Source: an uncultured Clostridia bacterium | GTDB taxonomy: Bacteria > Bacillota > Clostridia > Lachnospirales > CAG-274 | DNA length: 28,277 bases | NCBI GenBank assembly: GCA_910579745.1 | Contig: CAJTVH010000041.1 | Span: 1-28,277 of the forward strand | Direction of reading: 5' to 3' | Shown: one piece after another, positions 1 to 7,497 of the stretch | How the letters are laid out: every line of letters starts with the position of its first letter | Numbering within the stretch: the first letter of the stretch is position 1 | Notes under the pieces: model-generated | The model's database searches: none | What the model saw: only the letters and a program-made list of their open reading frames with translations | Told to the model about the DNA's origin: nothing | Program-made: the position numbers and the translations under genes

Positions 1-878
1 ACGGGGTAAAAAAACTTGATGTTGTTGTGGCGACTCACCCACATGAGGATCATATCTCTGAAATGTCAAAGGTTATTGACAAATTTGAGATAGGTGCGTT
101 TTATATGCCCCCAAAAACGCATACAACTAAAAGTTTTGAGAGAATGCTTGACTCTCTCTTGGCGAAAAATATAACTCCTACTGAGGCTAAGGCAGGGATT
201 GAGTTTAATCTTGATGATAATGTTAAATGTAATATTGTCGCTCCATGTAAAAGTGATTATGACAATCTAAATAATTGGTCGGTTGTGCTTAAACTTACTT
301 ATGGAAAGAGGAGTTTTCTTTTTACGGGCGACGCTGAAATGTTATCAGAGGAGGAAATCGTTGAAAGCGGAGCGGATATTAAAGCGGATGTATTAAAAAT
401 AGGACACCATGGAAGCCATTCCTCAACTTCTGAGAGGTTTTTTTACGCGGTTAGCCCGGAATCGGTTGTTATTTCCGCCGGAAAAGACAATGATTACGGA
501 CATCCTCATAAAGAAACCATGGATTTTTTACACAGAAGCGGAGTCGAGGATATTTTCATAACATATGAGGAGGGAGATATTGTCGCAACTTCAGATGGAG
601 AGAGCTTGAGCTTTAATATTTGGGATAAATGGAAACAAGACGTTAATCGAAAGGAGCCTGACAGCGCTTCTTCTGTTTCAGATATTAAGAATACAGATAA
701 TATTAAAAGTGATCCTATAAACAAATCGGCACAGACTTATATAGGAAACAAGAAAAGTAAGAAATTTCATAAAACAACTTGTTCAAGTTTACCATCGGAA
801 CAGAACAAAGTACTATTTAGTACAAGAAGTGAGGCTGAGAATCAAAATTATACTCCTTGCAGTAATTGCAATCCTTAA
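1..878 (+). CDS. ComEC/Rec2-like metallo-beta-lactamase-fold hydrolase, 5' end cut off by window
   Basis: Partial gene. The reading frame is open from the first base, so the GTG at 27 is an internal valine inside the metal-binding motif, not a start. The visible protein begins in the metallo-beta-lactamase core with HPHEDH (the HxHxDH metal site). LFTGDAE, LKIGHHGSHSST and the C-terminal YGHPH follow, in the order found in the hydrolase domain of the DNA-uptake protein ComEC and its free-standing relatives. After a polar linker, the last 45 residues or so hold FHKTTC and PCSNC, a small cysteine cluster like the Ada-type zinc-binding tail found on free-standing ComEC-like proteins of Firmicutes. 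No membrane segments are visible in this part. Family and fold are secure. The substrate (nucleic acid or other phosphoester) is unknown, and a role in transformation cannot be assumed without a ComEC channel domain. Confidence 0.85.
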   Translation, partial: GVKKLDVVVATHPHEDHISEMSKVIDKFEIGAFYMPPKTHTTKSFERMLDSLLAKNITPTEAKAGIEFNLDDNVKCNIVAPCKSDYDNLNNWSVVLKLTYGKRSFLFTGDAEMLSEEEIVESGADIKADVLKIGHHGSHSSTSERFFYAVSPESVVISAGKDNDYGHPHKETMDFLHRSGVEDIFITYEEGDIVATSDGESLSFNIWDKWKQDVNRKEPDSASSVSDIKNTDNIKSDPINKSAQTYIGNKKSKKFHKTTCSSLPSEQNKVLFSTRSEAENQNYTPCSNCNP

Positions 879-895
879 TGTGAGTTGTATAATTA

Positions 896-1057
896 ATGAA
901 TTTGGATGAGGTCAATAAGCTTAAAAATAAAAATGCTTATAGGACAAAAACTCTTTTCACGATATTACTGTCAGTATGCTTAGGACATGCTTTCATAGGG
1001 ATGACTGTAAAAATAATTTTAAGTTTACCTCGTTTTGCTTATTTTCAAGTTTATTAA
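896..1057 (+). CDS. Possible 53-residue single-span membrane peptide, unrecognised
   Basis: A short ATG-started frame lies between the ComEC-like gene and hydF. It has a charged N-terminus (MNLDEVNKLKNKN) followed by a hydrophobic stretch (TLFTILLSVCLGHAFIG) that could span a membrane. There is no good ribosome binding site before the ATG and I recognise no family. It could be a chance frame, a remnant of a larger gene, or a real small membrane protein. Confidence 0.2.
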   Translation: MNLDEVNKLKNKNAYRTKTLFTILLSVCLGHAFIGMTVKIILSLPRFAYFQVY

Positions 1058-1139
1058 CTATAAAAATGTTTAATTAATAGAAATTTGAAATTTATTTTTA
1101 TAGCTAAAATTGTATGTATTAATTTTGGGAGGTTATATT

Positions 1140-2342
1140 ATGAGCCTTAATAAAACGCCCTCTTCGGACAGAGTACATATAGGTATTTTTGGAAGAAGAA
1201 ACGCCGGAAAATCAAGCGTTATTAACGCTATAACAGACCAATCGGTGGCTATTGTCTCTGAGTTTAAGGGTACTACGACAGATCCTGTTTATAAATCTAT
1301 GGAAGTTTTACCACTTGGGCCTATTGTGCTTATTGATACGCCGGGTATTGACGATGAGGGGGAATTGGGAGAGCTAAGAATAAAAAAGACTATTCAAGTT
1401 TTAAACAAAACCGATATAGCGATTTTGGTTGTTGATTGTACTATTGGAATTTCGGAAATGGAAAATACGCTTATTAAAAAATTTGAGGATAAAGAAATTC
1501 CTTACATAATAGTAATGAACAAATCTGATTTGTTAAAAACAGAGAAGAATATAAATTATTTTTATGTGAGCGCTAAATCTGGAGATGGAATAAATGAATT
1601 AAAAGAGCTTATTTCTAAAAAATCACCTGAAAATCAAAATAAGTTTCCTATTATCAGGGATTTAATTAAACCATCTGACTTTGTTATTCTTGTTACTCCT
1701 ATTGACTCAGCCGCTCCTAAAGGAAGGCTTATTTTACCCCAGCAACAAACTATAAGAGACATTTTAGACGGCGACGCCGTTTCGGTAGTCATCAAAGAAA
1801 ATGAAATTAAAAAAACTCTTAAAAGTTTAGGGAAGAAACCTAAAATGATTGTTTGTGATTCGCAGGTTTTTAAAAAGGTAGCTAATGACACGCCGAATGA
1901 TATTTTGCTGACATCCTTTTCTATACTTTTCGCCAGGCATAAAGGAAACCTTGAGAAGCTTGTAAATGGAATTTCAATGATAGATAAACTTAATGAGGGC
2001 GATAGCGTACTTATTTCGGAAGGCTGTACTCACCACAGGCAGTGCGGTGATATAGGAACTTATAAAATTCCCAAATGGCTTTCGGAACATACAGGAAAGA
2101 AATTTGTTATTGAGACATCAAGCGGAACAGAATTTCCTGAGGATTTATCAAAATATAAATTGATTATTCATTGCGGCGGCTGTATGCTTAATGAAAAGGA
2201 AATGAGGCACAGAATAAAATATGCTGCCGAGCGAGGAGTTCCTGTTGTAAATTATGGAATTTTTATTGCTTATGTTCATGGGATTTTGAAAAGAAGCCTT
2301 ATGCCTTTTCCTGAGATTCTTAAAATTTTGGAGAAAAAATAA
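1140..2342 (+). CDS. hydF: [FeFe]-hydrogenase H-cluster maturation GTPase HydF
   Basis: HydF is the scaffold GTPase on which the diiron subcluster of [FeFe]-hydrogenase is assembled, receiving products of the radical-SAM enzymes HydE and HydG. The 400-residue protein has a GTPase domain with GRRNAGKS (18-25), DTPG (66-69) and NKSD (127-130). The C-terminal cluster-binding domain carries the HydF signature CxH...HCxxC: C296, H298, H344, C345 and C348. I chose the ATG at 1140 over the frame-opening ATG at 1110 because GGGAGG at 1127-1132 sits 7 bases before it and the protein then begins at the usual HydF N-terminus. Neither hydE, hydG nor a hydrogenase gene is in the window. The gene ends in a strong terminator and appears to be transcribed alone. 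Confidence 0.97.
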   Translation: MSLNKTPSSDRVHIGIFGRRNAGKSSVINAITDQSVAIVSEFKGTTTDPVYKSMEVLPLGPIVLIDTPGIDDEGELGELRIKKTIQVLNKTDIAILVVDCTIGISEMENTLIKKFEDKEIPYIIVMNKSDLLKTEKNINYFYVSAKSGDGINELKELISKKSPENQNKFPIIRDLIKPSDFVILVTPIDSAAPKGRLILPQQQTIRDILDGDAVSVVIKENEIKKTLKSLGKKPKMIVCDSQVFKKVANDTPNDILLTSFSILFARHKGNLEKLVNGISMIDKLNEGDSVLISEGCTHHRQCGDIGTYKIPKWLSEHTGKKFVIETSSGTEFPEDLSKYKLIIHCGGCMLNEKEMRHRIKYAAERGVPVVNYGIFIAYVHGILKRSLMPFPEILKILEKK

Positions 2343-2387
2343 AAAACACATCCGTTGATTATGAATAATCGGCGGATGTGTTTTTTG
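2341..2387 (+). terminator. Rho-independent terminator of hydF
   Basis: ACACATCCG (2346-2354) pairs perfectly with CGGATGTGT (2373-2381). The stem continues inward through TTGATTA/TAATCGG (two G-T wobbles) to a 4-base loop, giving about 16 pairs, and is followed by a T run. It begins directly after the hydF stop codon. The A run on the left would also let it act on the opposite strand. Confidence 0.92.
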
Positions 2388-2747
2388 TATTGATAGTTAA
2401 TAGCTTGAGCGGATTTATCATAGAAAAAAGTAATACTAATTTTATTTAATACTAATCTCTCATAGAAAAGATAAAGAGATATAAAAAAATATTTTATGGA
2501 CGCGGAAGGGCTAAAATGTCAGCGATTTAGATTCGTGAAAGCCAGATTAAGGTATGCTGGTTAGACGAACGTGTTATTTACGGTGATATTTCAGTGAAAG
2601 GTGTTTGTGAAATAAACTCCTAAAGTGTAAATGGAAATGCATGAGATTAGAAAATTTTTTGGTATAACAATTTTTTTGTCTTCTATGTTACTCTTATATA
2701 TTATATTATTATATATTTTTTTAATGAGGTTAATATAAAATAATGAT
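2388..2747. other. Gene-poor gap between hydF and the transglutaminase gene
   Basis: About 360 bases between two converging genes with no convincing gene. The left part has two interleaved direct repeats: TCATAGAAAA at 2418-2427 and 2460-2469, and TAATACTAAT at 2431-2440 and 2447-2456. The part near 2495-2640 is less AT-rich than its surroundings but is broken by stops in every frame I followed. Possible frames here lack ribosome binding sites and family resemblance. Confidence 0.5.
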
Positions 2748-3917
2748 TTAGTCATATGAGGGAATGAAAACAAATTCACCGTCGGAGCCTATATTCCCTA
2801 TTAAAGAATATGAATTGATGCTTCGGCTACTGTTTACGCAAAATTGAAAATCTCCTTTTCCTGATATAACAAAATTTTTAACATAAAAATAGATTTCGGT
2901 CTTACCATCGCTGAGTCCTTTTAATACTAAATTACGCATTTGTTCGGGAGTTTCAACGATAAGATTATTATAAACATAATAATTATATTTTGAAGCCGTG
3001 CATTTAGGGAAATCATCTCTGTTCCATTTATGGGTTTTAGCGATTTCATTGTCAGTCAAATTAAAAAATCCATATAAAATTCTATTTTTTTTATCAGGTA
3101 TCGGATCGTCGGAGGTTACATCAACATGATAATATTCCCCATCAAGTTTTATTAGGTTCCAGCCGTGATTCTGCCCATTCAAAGTACCTGTTATAACATC
3201 ACACTCAAGACCCGCGAAAGTACATAACATTTGAAATGTATAAGCGTACGCCTCGCATACACCTGTTTTATTTTCAATCAAGTTACGTATATTATAACTG
3301 TTGTCGGTTATATTTTTAGAATAAGATGAATTTAATACTATATAATTATGAATGGCTTTTTCCTTTTCAAAGTCAGTCATATTTTTATTAGTTATTTCGG
3401 AAGCTATTTTTTTTATTTTGTTAAATAATTTTAGTTGTTCAGCTGTAAGCTTTGTAATATATTTATTATTTTTGGCCGCTTTATTTAAAATATAATTTTC
3501 TTTATAAGCAAACACATATTTTATTGTCGCTTTTTTATCACTTTTTACCGAGCCTTCGGCTTTTATTGAAACGTTTATTAAATTTAGGTTTTTTATGTCA
3601 TATGTGTTATTGTCAAAATTATGGATTTCAAATGTTATATCTTCATAAAGATTTTCTATACAGTAATTTATTGCCTCACACCATTGGCTTTTTGATGTTA
3701 TTATTGTTGGTAAGGTATATAGTTCGGAAGCTTTTTGGGAAACTATATTGTCAGAATTTGAATAAATGTCGTTTATTTGTGAGGGCACGCTTGAGTTTTT
3801 TGTGATTTTGCTTTTTTCTGATATAGGAGAGTAAGCAAAGCTTAAATATGTGGAACTTATTTTAATAATGGAAAATGAAATAAGAATTATAAAAATAGAG
3901 TATATAAATTTTTTCAC
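2748..3917 (-). CDS. Secreted or membrane-anchored transglutaminase-like cysteine protein
   Basis: The 389-residue protein starts with a hydrophobic signal or anchor segment (residues 4-29), then a lysine/asparagine-rich region with no family I recognise. A transglutaminase-like core occupies roughly residues 165-290. Its catalytic triad is visible as C221 in GVCEAYAY, H251 in QNHGWN and D266 in YHVDVTSDD. Such domains in bacteria are usually proteases, peptide-cleaving or cross-linking enzymes outside the membrane; the substrate is unknown. The start is GTG, set by AGGTG eight bases upstream on the minus strand (3926-3930). A TATAAT-like -10 lies further upstream near 3970 without a clear -35. 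The gene stands alone between two intergenic gaps. About 100 residues follow the triad without a clear domain. Confidence 0.88.
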   Translation of the reverse strand: MKKFIYSIFIILISFSIIKISSTYLSFAYSPISEKSKITKNSSVPSQINDIYSNSDNIVSQKASELYTLPTIITSKSQWCEAINYCIENLYEDITFEIHNFDNNTYDIKNLNLINVSIKAEGSVKSDKKATIKYVFAYKENYILNKAAKNNKYITKLTAEQLKLFNKIKKIASEITNKNMTDFEKEKAIHNYIVLNSSYSKNITDNSYNIRNLIENKTGVCEAYAYTFQMLCTFAGLECDVITGTLNGQNHGWNLIKLDGEYYHVDVTSDDPIPDKKNRILYGFFNLTDNEIAKTHKWNRDDFPKCTASKYNYYVYNNLIVETPEQMRNLVLKGLSDGKTEIYFYVKNFVISGKGDFQFCVNSSRSINSYSLIGNIGSDGEFVFIPSYD

Positions 3918-4019
3918 TGACTAATCACCTCAGATTTCAAATCGCTGTTTAGATTTTATTTTTATTATACAATATTTTAAGTAAACATAGAAGCTTTTTT
4001 TGTTATAAGTTAAAAAAGT

Positions 4020-4050
4020 AAAACGGACAATAAATTTTATTGCCCGTTTT
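4020..4050 (-). terminator. Terminator downstream of the small cysteine-rich gene
   Basis: AAAACGG (4020-4026) pairs with CCGTTTT (4044-4050), and CAATAA pairs with TTATTG inside, with one mismatch between the two helices. Read on the minus strand, the stem is followed by TTTTACTTTTTT. This fits a rho-independent terminator for the gene at 4139-4498, separating it from the transglutaminase gene. Confidence 0.72.
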
Positions 4051-4138
4051 ATATAAGATTTACTAAATCTATTTTTTGTAATTTTTATGAATTGTTTTAT
4101 AGTAAATACTACTTAAATGATTAATTAAAATTTAATAA

Positions 4139-4498
4139 TTACCTAAAAAGAAGCTCTTTCTTTTTTAGAATTTCGGAAACAGCTTTACACGCCGGACAAT
4201 CACAGTATTTTGCTCCGGCTTTTTTGATTTCTTTTCCGTGGTTTAATATGCTTTTAGCCGTTTCTGAGCCGAATAATTTAATCCCATCATTAGAACCAGC
4301 AAAGGCAATTAAGTTGTCAATAGGCATAATATCCGCCTCAAGCTCGGCAAAATATTTTTTTGTTTCTTCTGTTTCTTTTTCTGTACCAATTGAGGCAAGC
4401 CATTTTCGCGCGGCTTCTTTAACTTCTTTACAACATGATTTTGTCTCTATCAGTTCATTGGTTTTGGTGACTACATAGCTGATTATTTCTTTGTCCAT
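4139..4498 (-). CDS. Small cysteine-rich conserved protein, often labelled 'molecular chaperone Hsp90' in Clostridia
   Basis: The 119-residue soluble protein is predicted to be mainly helical, with SCCKE near the N-terminus and YCDCPAC near the C-terminus. The closely spaced cysteines suggest metal or redox chemistry. I recall homologues of this length, with the same IMPID...LIAFA and KYCDCPAC stretches, as common in clostridial genomes, where automatic annotation often calls them Hsp90. Nothing here resembles the Hsp90 ATPase domain (about 600 residues), so the function should be treated as unknown. The ATG is preceded by AGAGGA at proper spacing on the minus strand. The gene has its own promoter (4600-4628) and terminator (4020-4050), so it is a single-gene unit. 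Confidence 0.8.
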   Translation of the reverse strand: MDKEIISYVVTKTNELIETKSCCKEVKEAARKWLASIGTEKETEETKKYFAELEADIMPIDNLIAFAGSNDGIKLFGSETAKSILNHGKEIKKAGAKYCDCPACKAVSEILKKKELLFR

Positions 4499-4599
4499 AC
4501 GTATTCCTCTTTTCTTAATAAATATAATGATAATATTATTACAGGCGTAAAAAAATATGATTGTTTTGTCAATTACAATGATGTTTTTGTATAAATCAT

Positions 4600-4628
4600 A
4601 TTATACCATAATTAATAGCCTTAATCAA
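4600..4628 (-). promoter_or_regulatory. Sigma-A-type promoter of the small cysteine-rich gene
   Basis: On the minus strand: TTGATT (4623-4628), 17-base spacer, TATAAT (4600-4605), with a TGG extension just before the -10. This predicts a start near 4593 and a leader of about 95 bases before the ATG at 4498. Confidence 0.7.
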
Positions 4629-4796
4629 ATAAAATAATTATACCTCAATAGCGAGTATGGCAGGAGAGATGGGCGAATAGAAACAAGTTTTGGGGATAGA
4701 CAATATATTCTATCGCTTGGCTCTATTTTGTATTTGCGAGCCCTTGAAATACATACATTTTTCAGCGTCTAACTGTCCGAATAAATATCATTTTTA

Positions 4797-4825
4797 TAGA
4801 CAATTCAAAGAGCCTGTGCTATAAT
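4797..4825 (+). promoter_or_regulatory. Sigma-A-type promoter of the GNAT gene
   Basis: TAGACA (4797-4802), 17-base spacer, TATAAT (4820-4825), with the extended -10 element TGC directly before it. The gene starts 39 bases downstream of the -10, giving a short leader. The rest of the gap 4499-4863 shows no gene, only this promoter and the opposing one at 4600-4628. Confidence 0.8.
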
Positions 4826-4863
4826 GAAGCCATTGACAAACAGGAATTTAAGGAGAAAAAAGT

Positions 4864-5316
4864 ATGAGTAACTATACATATATTACCTTAAGGGAAAGGG
4901 CGCGAATAAAAGATCGAGCTGCTGAATGGTTTTGTAGTAAATGGGGAGTACCACAGGAAGCCTATCTTGAGCGTATGGAAGCTTATATTAATTGTGAAAC
5001 TGAGTATGGGTGGTATCTTTGCTTAGACAAGGACAGAATAATAGGAGGACTGGGAGTAATTGAAAATGATTTCCATGATAGAAAGGACCTTACTCCTAAC
5101 ATCTGCGCGGTATACACAGAAAAGGAATATCGATGTAAAGGAATTGCGGGATATTTGCTTGGTATGGTTGTGGAAAATTTGAAATCTAAAGGTATAACCC
5201 CAGTCTATTTAGTCACTGATCATACGAGCTTTTATGAAAGATATGGGTGGGAATTTTTGTGTATGGTTCAGGGAGACGGCGAAACGGATATGACAAGGAT
5301 GTATATTCACAGATAA
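4864..5316 (+). CDS. GNAT-family N-acetyltransferase
   Basis: The 150-residue protein fits one GNAT domain. The acetyl-CoA-binding motif A is visible as EYRCKGIAGYLLG (R-x-x-G-x-A type), and the C-terminal FYERYGWEF is the usual GNAT strand-helix near the active site. The substrate cannot be told: small-molecule and antibiotic acetylation are both possible for this type. AAGGAG at about 4850 gives a clear ribosome binding site. It is a monocistronic unit with its own strong promoter, in a less AT-rich patch (about 4660-5470) unlike its neighbours, followed by a GC-rich dyad. This suggests acquisition by transfer, though that is inference. Confidence 0.88.
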   Translation: MSNYTYITLRERARIKDRAAEWFCSKWGVPQEAYLERMEAYINCETEYGWYLCLDKDRIIGGLGVIENDFHDRKDLTPNICAVYTEKEYRCKGIAGYLLGMVVENLKSKGITPVYLVTDHTSFYERYGWEFLCMVQGDGETDMTRMYIHR

Positions 5317-5408
5317 AATCCAATTTATTGAGTAGGTAACTATGCTTTGCTTCGTAAAGTCGTGTGCTAAATGGGGCGCTGAGCCTTTGGGATGCCTCCA
5401 CGCAAGAC

Positions 5409-5440
5409 GGCGCTATGACCATTGTTAGAGCTATAGCGCC
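5409..5440. repeat. GC-rich inverted repeat downstream of the GNAT gene
   Basis: GGCGCTAT (5409-5416) and ATAGCGCC (5433-5440) are perfect inverted repeats with a 16-base loop. There is no T run directly after, so it is not a classic terminator. It may be a terminator variant or a boundary of acquired DNA. Confidence 0.55.
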
Positions 5441-5654
5441 ACTTTGCTGTTAGCAGCTTGTTCCTATTGTTGGAGTGCGGTCTCTTGTAAACTTATCTTA
5501 TATTCTATAGAAAAATTTTCCTTGTTAAATAAAGTTTCGGCAAATTAATATATATTTTGAGAATTTTTGAGGGAAATATTTTTTATTTTATTGTAAGCTC
5601 TTGCTTTGCTTCTTTTACAAGTGTATTATTTATATACGCGCTGGTTAAATATTA

Positions 5655-5688
5655 TTTGTAGGATTAGATTTTTTGTAGGATTAGATTT
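5655..5688 (+). repeat. 17-base tandem duplication
   Basis: TTGTAGGATTAGAT occurs at 5656-5669 and again at 5673-5686, separated by a T run, so the unit length is 17 bases. It is intergenic and has no evident function. Confidence 0.8.
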
Positions 5689-5941
5689 AGAGCGTATTTG
5701 ATGATAGGCTTATATTTGTGGTAAACTTTAATTATTCAAGACTTATTTGAAAATTTTGCGACAGTTGTTAAGACTGTACGAATAACAAATTTAATAAAAG
5801 TAAGATTTTTTTAGCTGAGAAAATGTTTGAAAAATAACCTTGTTTTAAGTCTTCTTTATTTTTTATGTATATTTTAGTTTTTAGGTTAAAATATAATATT
5901 TTTTAGAGAAAAAAATTATTTTTACGGAGGAATTTAATATT

Positions 5942-7129
5942 ATGATTTCTAAAAAAATGGTTGAACTTGTAAAAAATGGTTCCGCTATACGGGCTATGTT
6001 TGAAGATGGAAAAATTATGGCTGAAAAATACGGAAAAGAAAATATTTATGATTTTTCTTTGGGAAATCCATCCGTTATTCCCCCTGAAAGCGTTAAAAAC
6101 GCCATTTTTGATATTATCAAGGAACAGCCGGAAACAGAGATTCACGGATATATGAATAACCGCGGATATGAGGAGGTAAGAGAAAAAATCGCTTTTAACA
6201 TTAATGGTAAACAGGGAACAAATTTTAATAAAAACAATATTATTATGACTGTCGGAGCCGCGGGAGCTTTAAATATAACTTTAAAAACAATTATTAATCC
6301 GGGTGATGAGATTATTTTATTCGCGCCATATTTTGGCGAATATGATAATTATATATCTAATTATGACGGGATTCCCGTTATCGTTAAGCCTAATTTCGAA
6401 AATTTCTCTATTGATTTTGAGGATTTTGAAAAGAAAATCTCAAATAAAACAAAAGCTCTTATTATAAATAATCCCAATAATCCTACGGGTGTTGTTTACT
6501 CGGAGAATGATATAAAAAAGCTTGCCGAAATACTTGAGAGTAAGCAAAAAGAGTTTAATACATCAATTTATCTTATTTCAGACGAACCCTATAGAGAACT
6601 TGTTTTTAACGATGAGGTTATCCCATATATTACAAAATATTATAGAAACACCTTTGTAGGGTATTCTTACAGTAAAACTTTATCTTTGCCAGGGGAGAGA
6701 ATAGGTTACCTCGTTATTCCCTCGGAAATGGATTATTATGAGGAAATTTTCGGGGCTTTAGGTGTGGCTAACAGGATACTTGGATATGTGAACGCCCCGT
6801 CGCTCTTTCAAAAGGTTATCTCTAAGTGTTTGGACGATACTTCTGATTTAAGTGTATATGAGGAAAATAAAAATATTCTTTATAAAGCTTTGCGTGAATA
6901 TGGTTATGAATGTGTTGAGCCAAAAGGGACCTTTTATATGTTTCCCAAATGTTTTATTAAAGATGATAAAGCTTTTTGTGATAGGGCGAAAAAGTACAGA
7001 CTTATTATTGTTCCGGGTTCTACTTTTTCTTGTCCCGGATATTTTAGAATAGCGTATTGTGTGGACAAAAATACAGTGATTAACTCACTTGAAAGTTTTA
7101 AGCTTTTTGCCGAAAGCTATAAATTTTAA
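5942..7129 (+). CDS. Pyridoxal-phosphate-dependent class I/II aminotransferase
   Basis: The 395-residue length is typical of fold-type I aspartate-aminotransferase-like enzymes. Visible motifs are NNPNNPTG (176-183, with the asparagine that contacts the cofactor), the aspartate of SDEPYRE (D214, pairs with the pyridine nitrogen), the Schiff-base lysine in YSYSKTLSLPGERIGY (K245), and a C-terminal FRIAYC containing the likely carboxylate-binding arginine. The family transfers amino groups between an amino acid and a 2-oxo acid; the amino-acid specificity cannot be told from sequence alone. CGGAGG at 5925-5930 sets the ATG. It is preceded by a long gap and followed by another, so it is probably transcribed alone. 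No biosynthetic partner genes are adjacent. Confidence 0.92.
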   Translation: MISKKMVELVKNGSAIRAMFEDGKIMAEKYGKENIYDFSLGNPSVIPPESVKNAIFDIIKEQPETEIHGYMNNRGYEEVREKIAFNINGKQGTNFNKNNIIMTVGAAGALNITLKTIINPGDEIILFAPYFGEYDNYISNYDGIPVIVKPNFENFSIDFEDFEKKISNKTKALIINNPNNPTGVVYSENDIKKLAEILESKQKEFNTSIYLISDEPYRELVFNDEVIPYITKYYRNTFVGYSYSKTLSLPGERIGYLVIPSEMDYYEEIFGALGVANRILGYVNAPSLFQKVISKCLDDTSDLSVYEENKNILYKALREYGYECVEPKGTFYMFPKCFIKDDKAFCDRAKKYRLIIVPGSTFSCPGYFRIAYCVDKNTVINSLESFKLFAESYKF

Positions 7130-7497
7130 TTGCAAAACAGAGAAAATCTGTTATAATTAATATGGAAGCTTGTGAAGATTAAAATATATAATAAAATTGT
7201 AAATAATATATATGATTTGTAAAAGCTTAAAATAATTTTTAACACGTATATTGGTTTTTATACAACATATTTGAAAATTAAAATTTGTTTATTTTTTGGG
7301 ATTTTTTGGATATTTTTACTTTATAAGTTTGTATATATTTTTTAAATGGTTGTAGTCTTATATAATTTTAACAATATATACAGAAGGTACGTTTTGTCTA
7401 AAAAATATATACTTTTAATATACATGGCGGACTTTTTAGAAATATATGTTTGTTATTTAAAATATATGTCTTTTATTATTTTTTTGGAGGATTTTAT
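7130..7497. other. AT-rich gap with a small hairpin and a degraded repeat-element copy
   Basis: AACAGA/TCTGTT (7136-7152) forms a 6-base-pair hairpin just after the aminotransferase stop, possibly a weak terminator. The stretch at about 7240-7345 resembles the right half of the MITE-like element (TTTATTTTTT...TTTTTTGGATATTT). A frame beginning at 7346 overlaps asp23 and lacks a good ribosome binding site, so it was left out. Confidence 0.5.

Larger units (their letters stand above)
5317..5941. other. Long gap with GC-rich dyad, tandem repeat and repeat-element end
   Basis: About 625 bases with no supportable gene. It holds, in order: a GC-rich segment with a perfect 8-base dyad (5409-5440), a 17-base tandem duplication (5655-5688), and AGAGCGTAT at about 5689, which matches the terminal sequence of the MITE-like element found elsewhere in the window. 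A frame crossing 5213-5422 on the minus strand runs back into the acetyltransferase gene and is not convincing. Confidence 0.6.

Noticed and set aside
27..29. GTG as start codon of the first gene.
   Set aside because: The frame is open to the window edge, and the codon lies just before the metal-binding HPHEDH that needs preceding strands of the fold.
2591..2779. 62-codon minus-strand frame overlapping the end of the transglutaminase gene.
   Set aside because: Lysine/isoleucine-rich composition of AT-rich DNA, no ribosome binding site, no family resemblance.
5213..5422. Minus-strand frame of 69 codons across the end of the GNAT gene.
   Set aside because: It overlaps a well-supported gene, has no ribosome binding site, and its similarity in other genomes, if any, would reflect repeated intergenic DNA.
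5317..5460. Possible integron attC site after the GNAT gene (CTCTAACAA on the minus strand and a GC-rich dyad).
   Set aside because: Only one core-like site (GTTAGAG) is present, its last base does not fit GTTRRRY, and no matching RYYYAAC core lies at the right distance.
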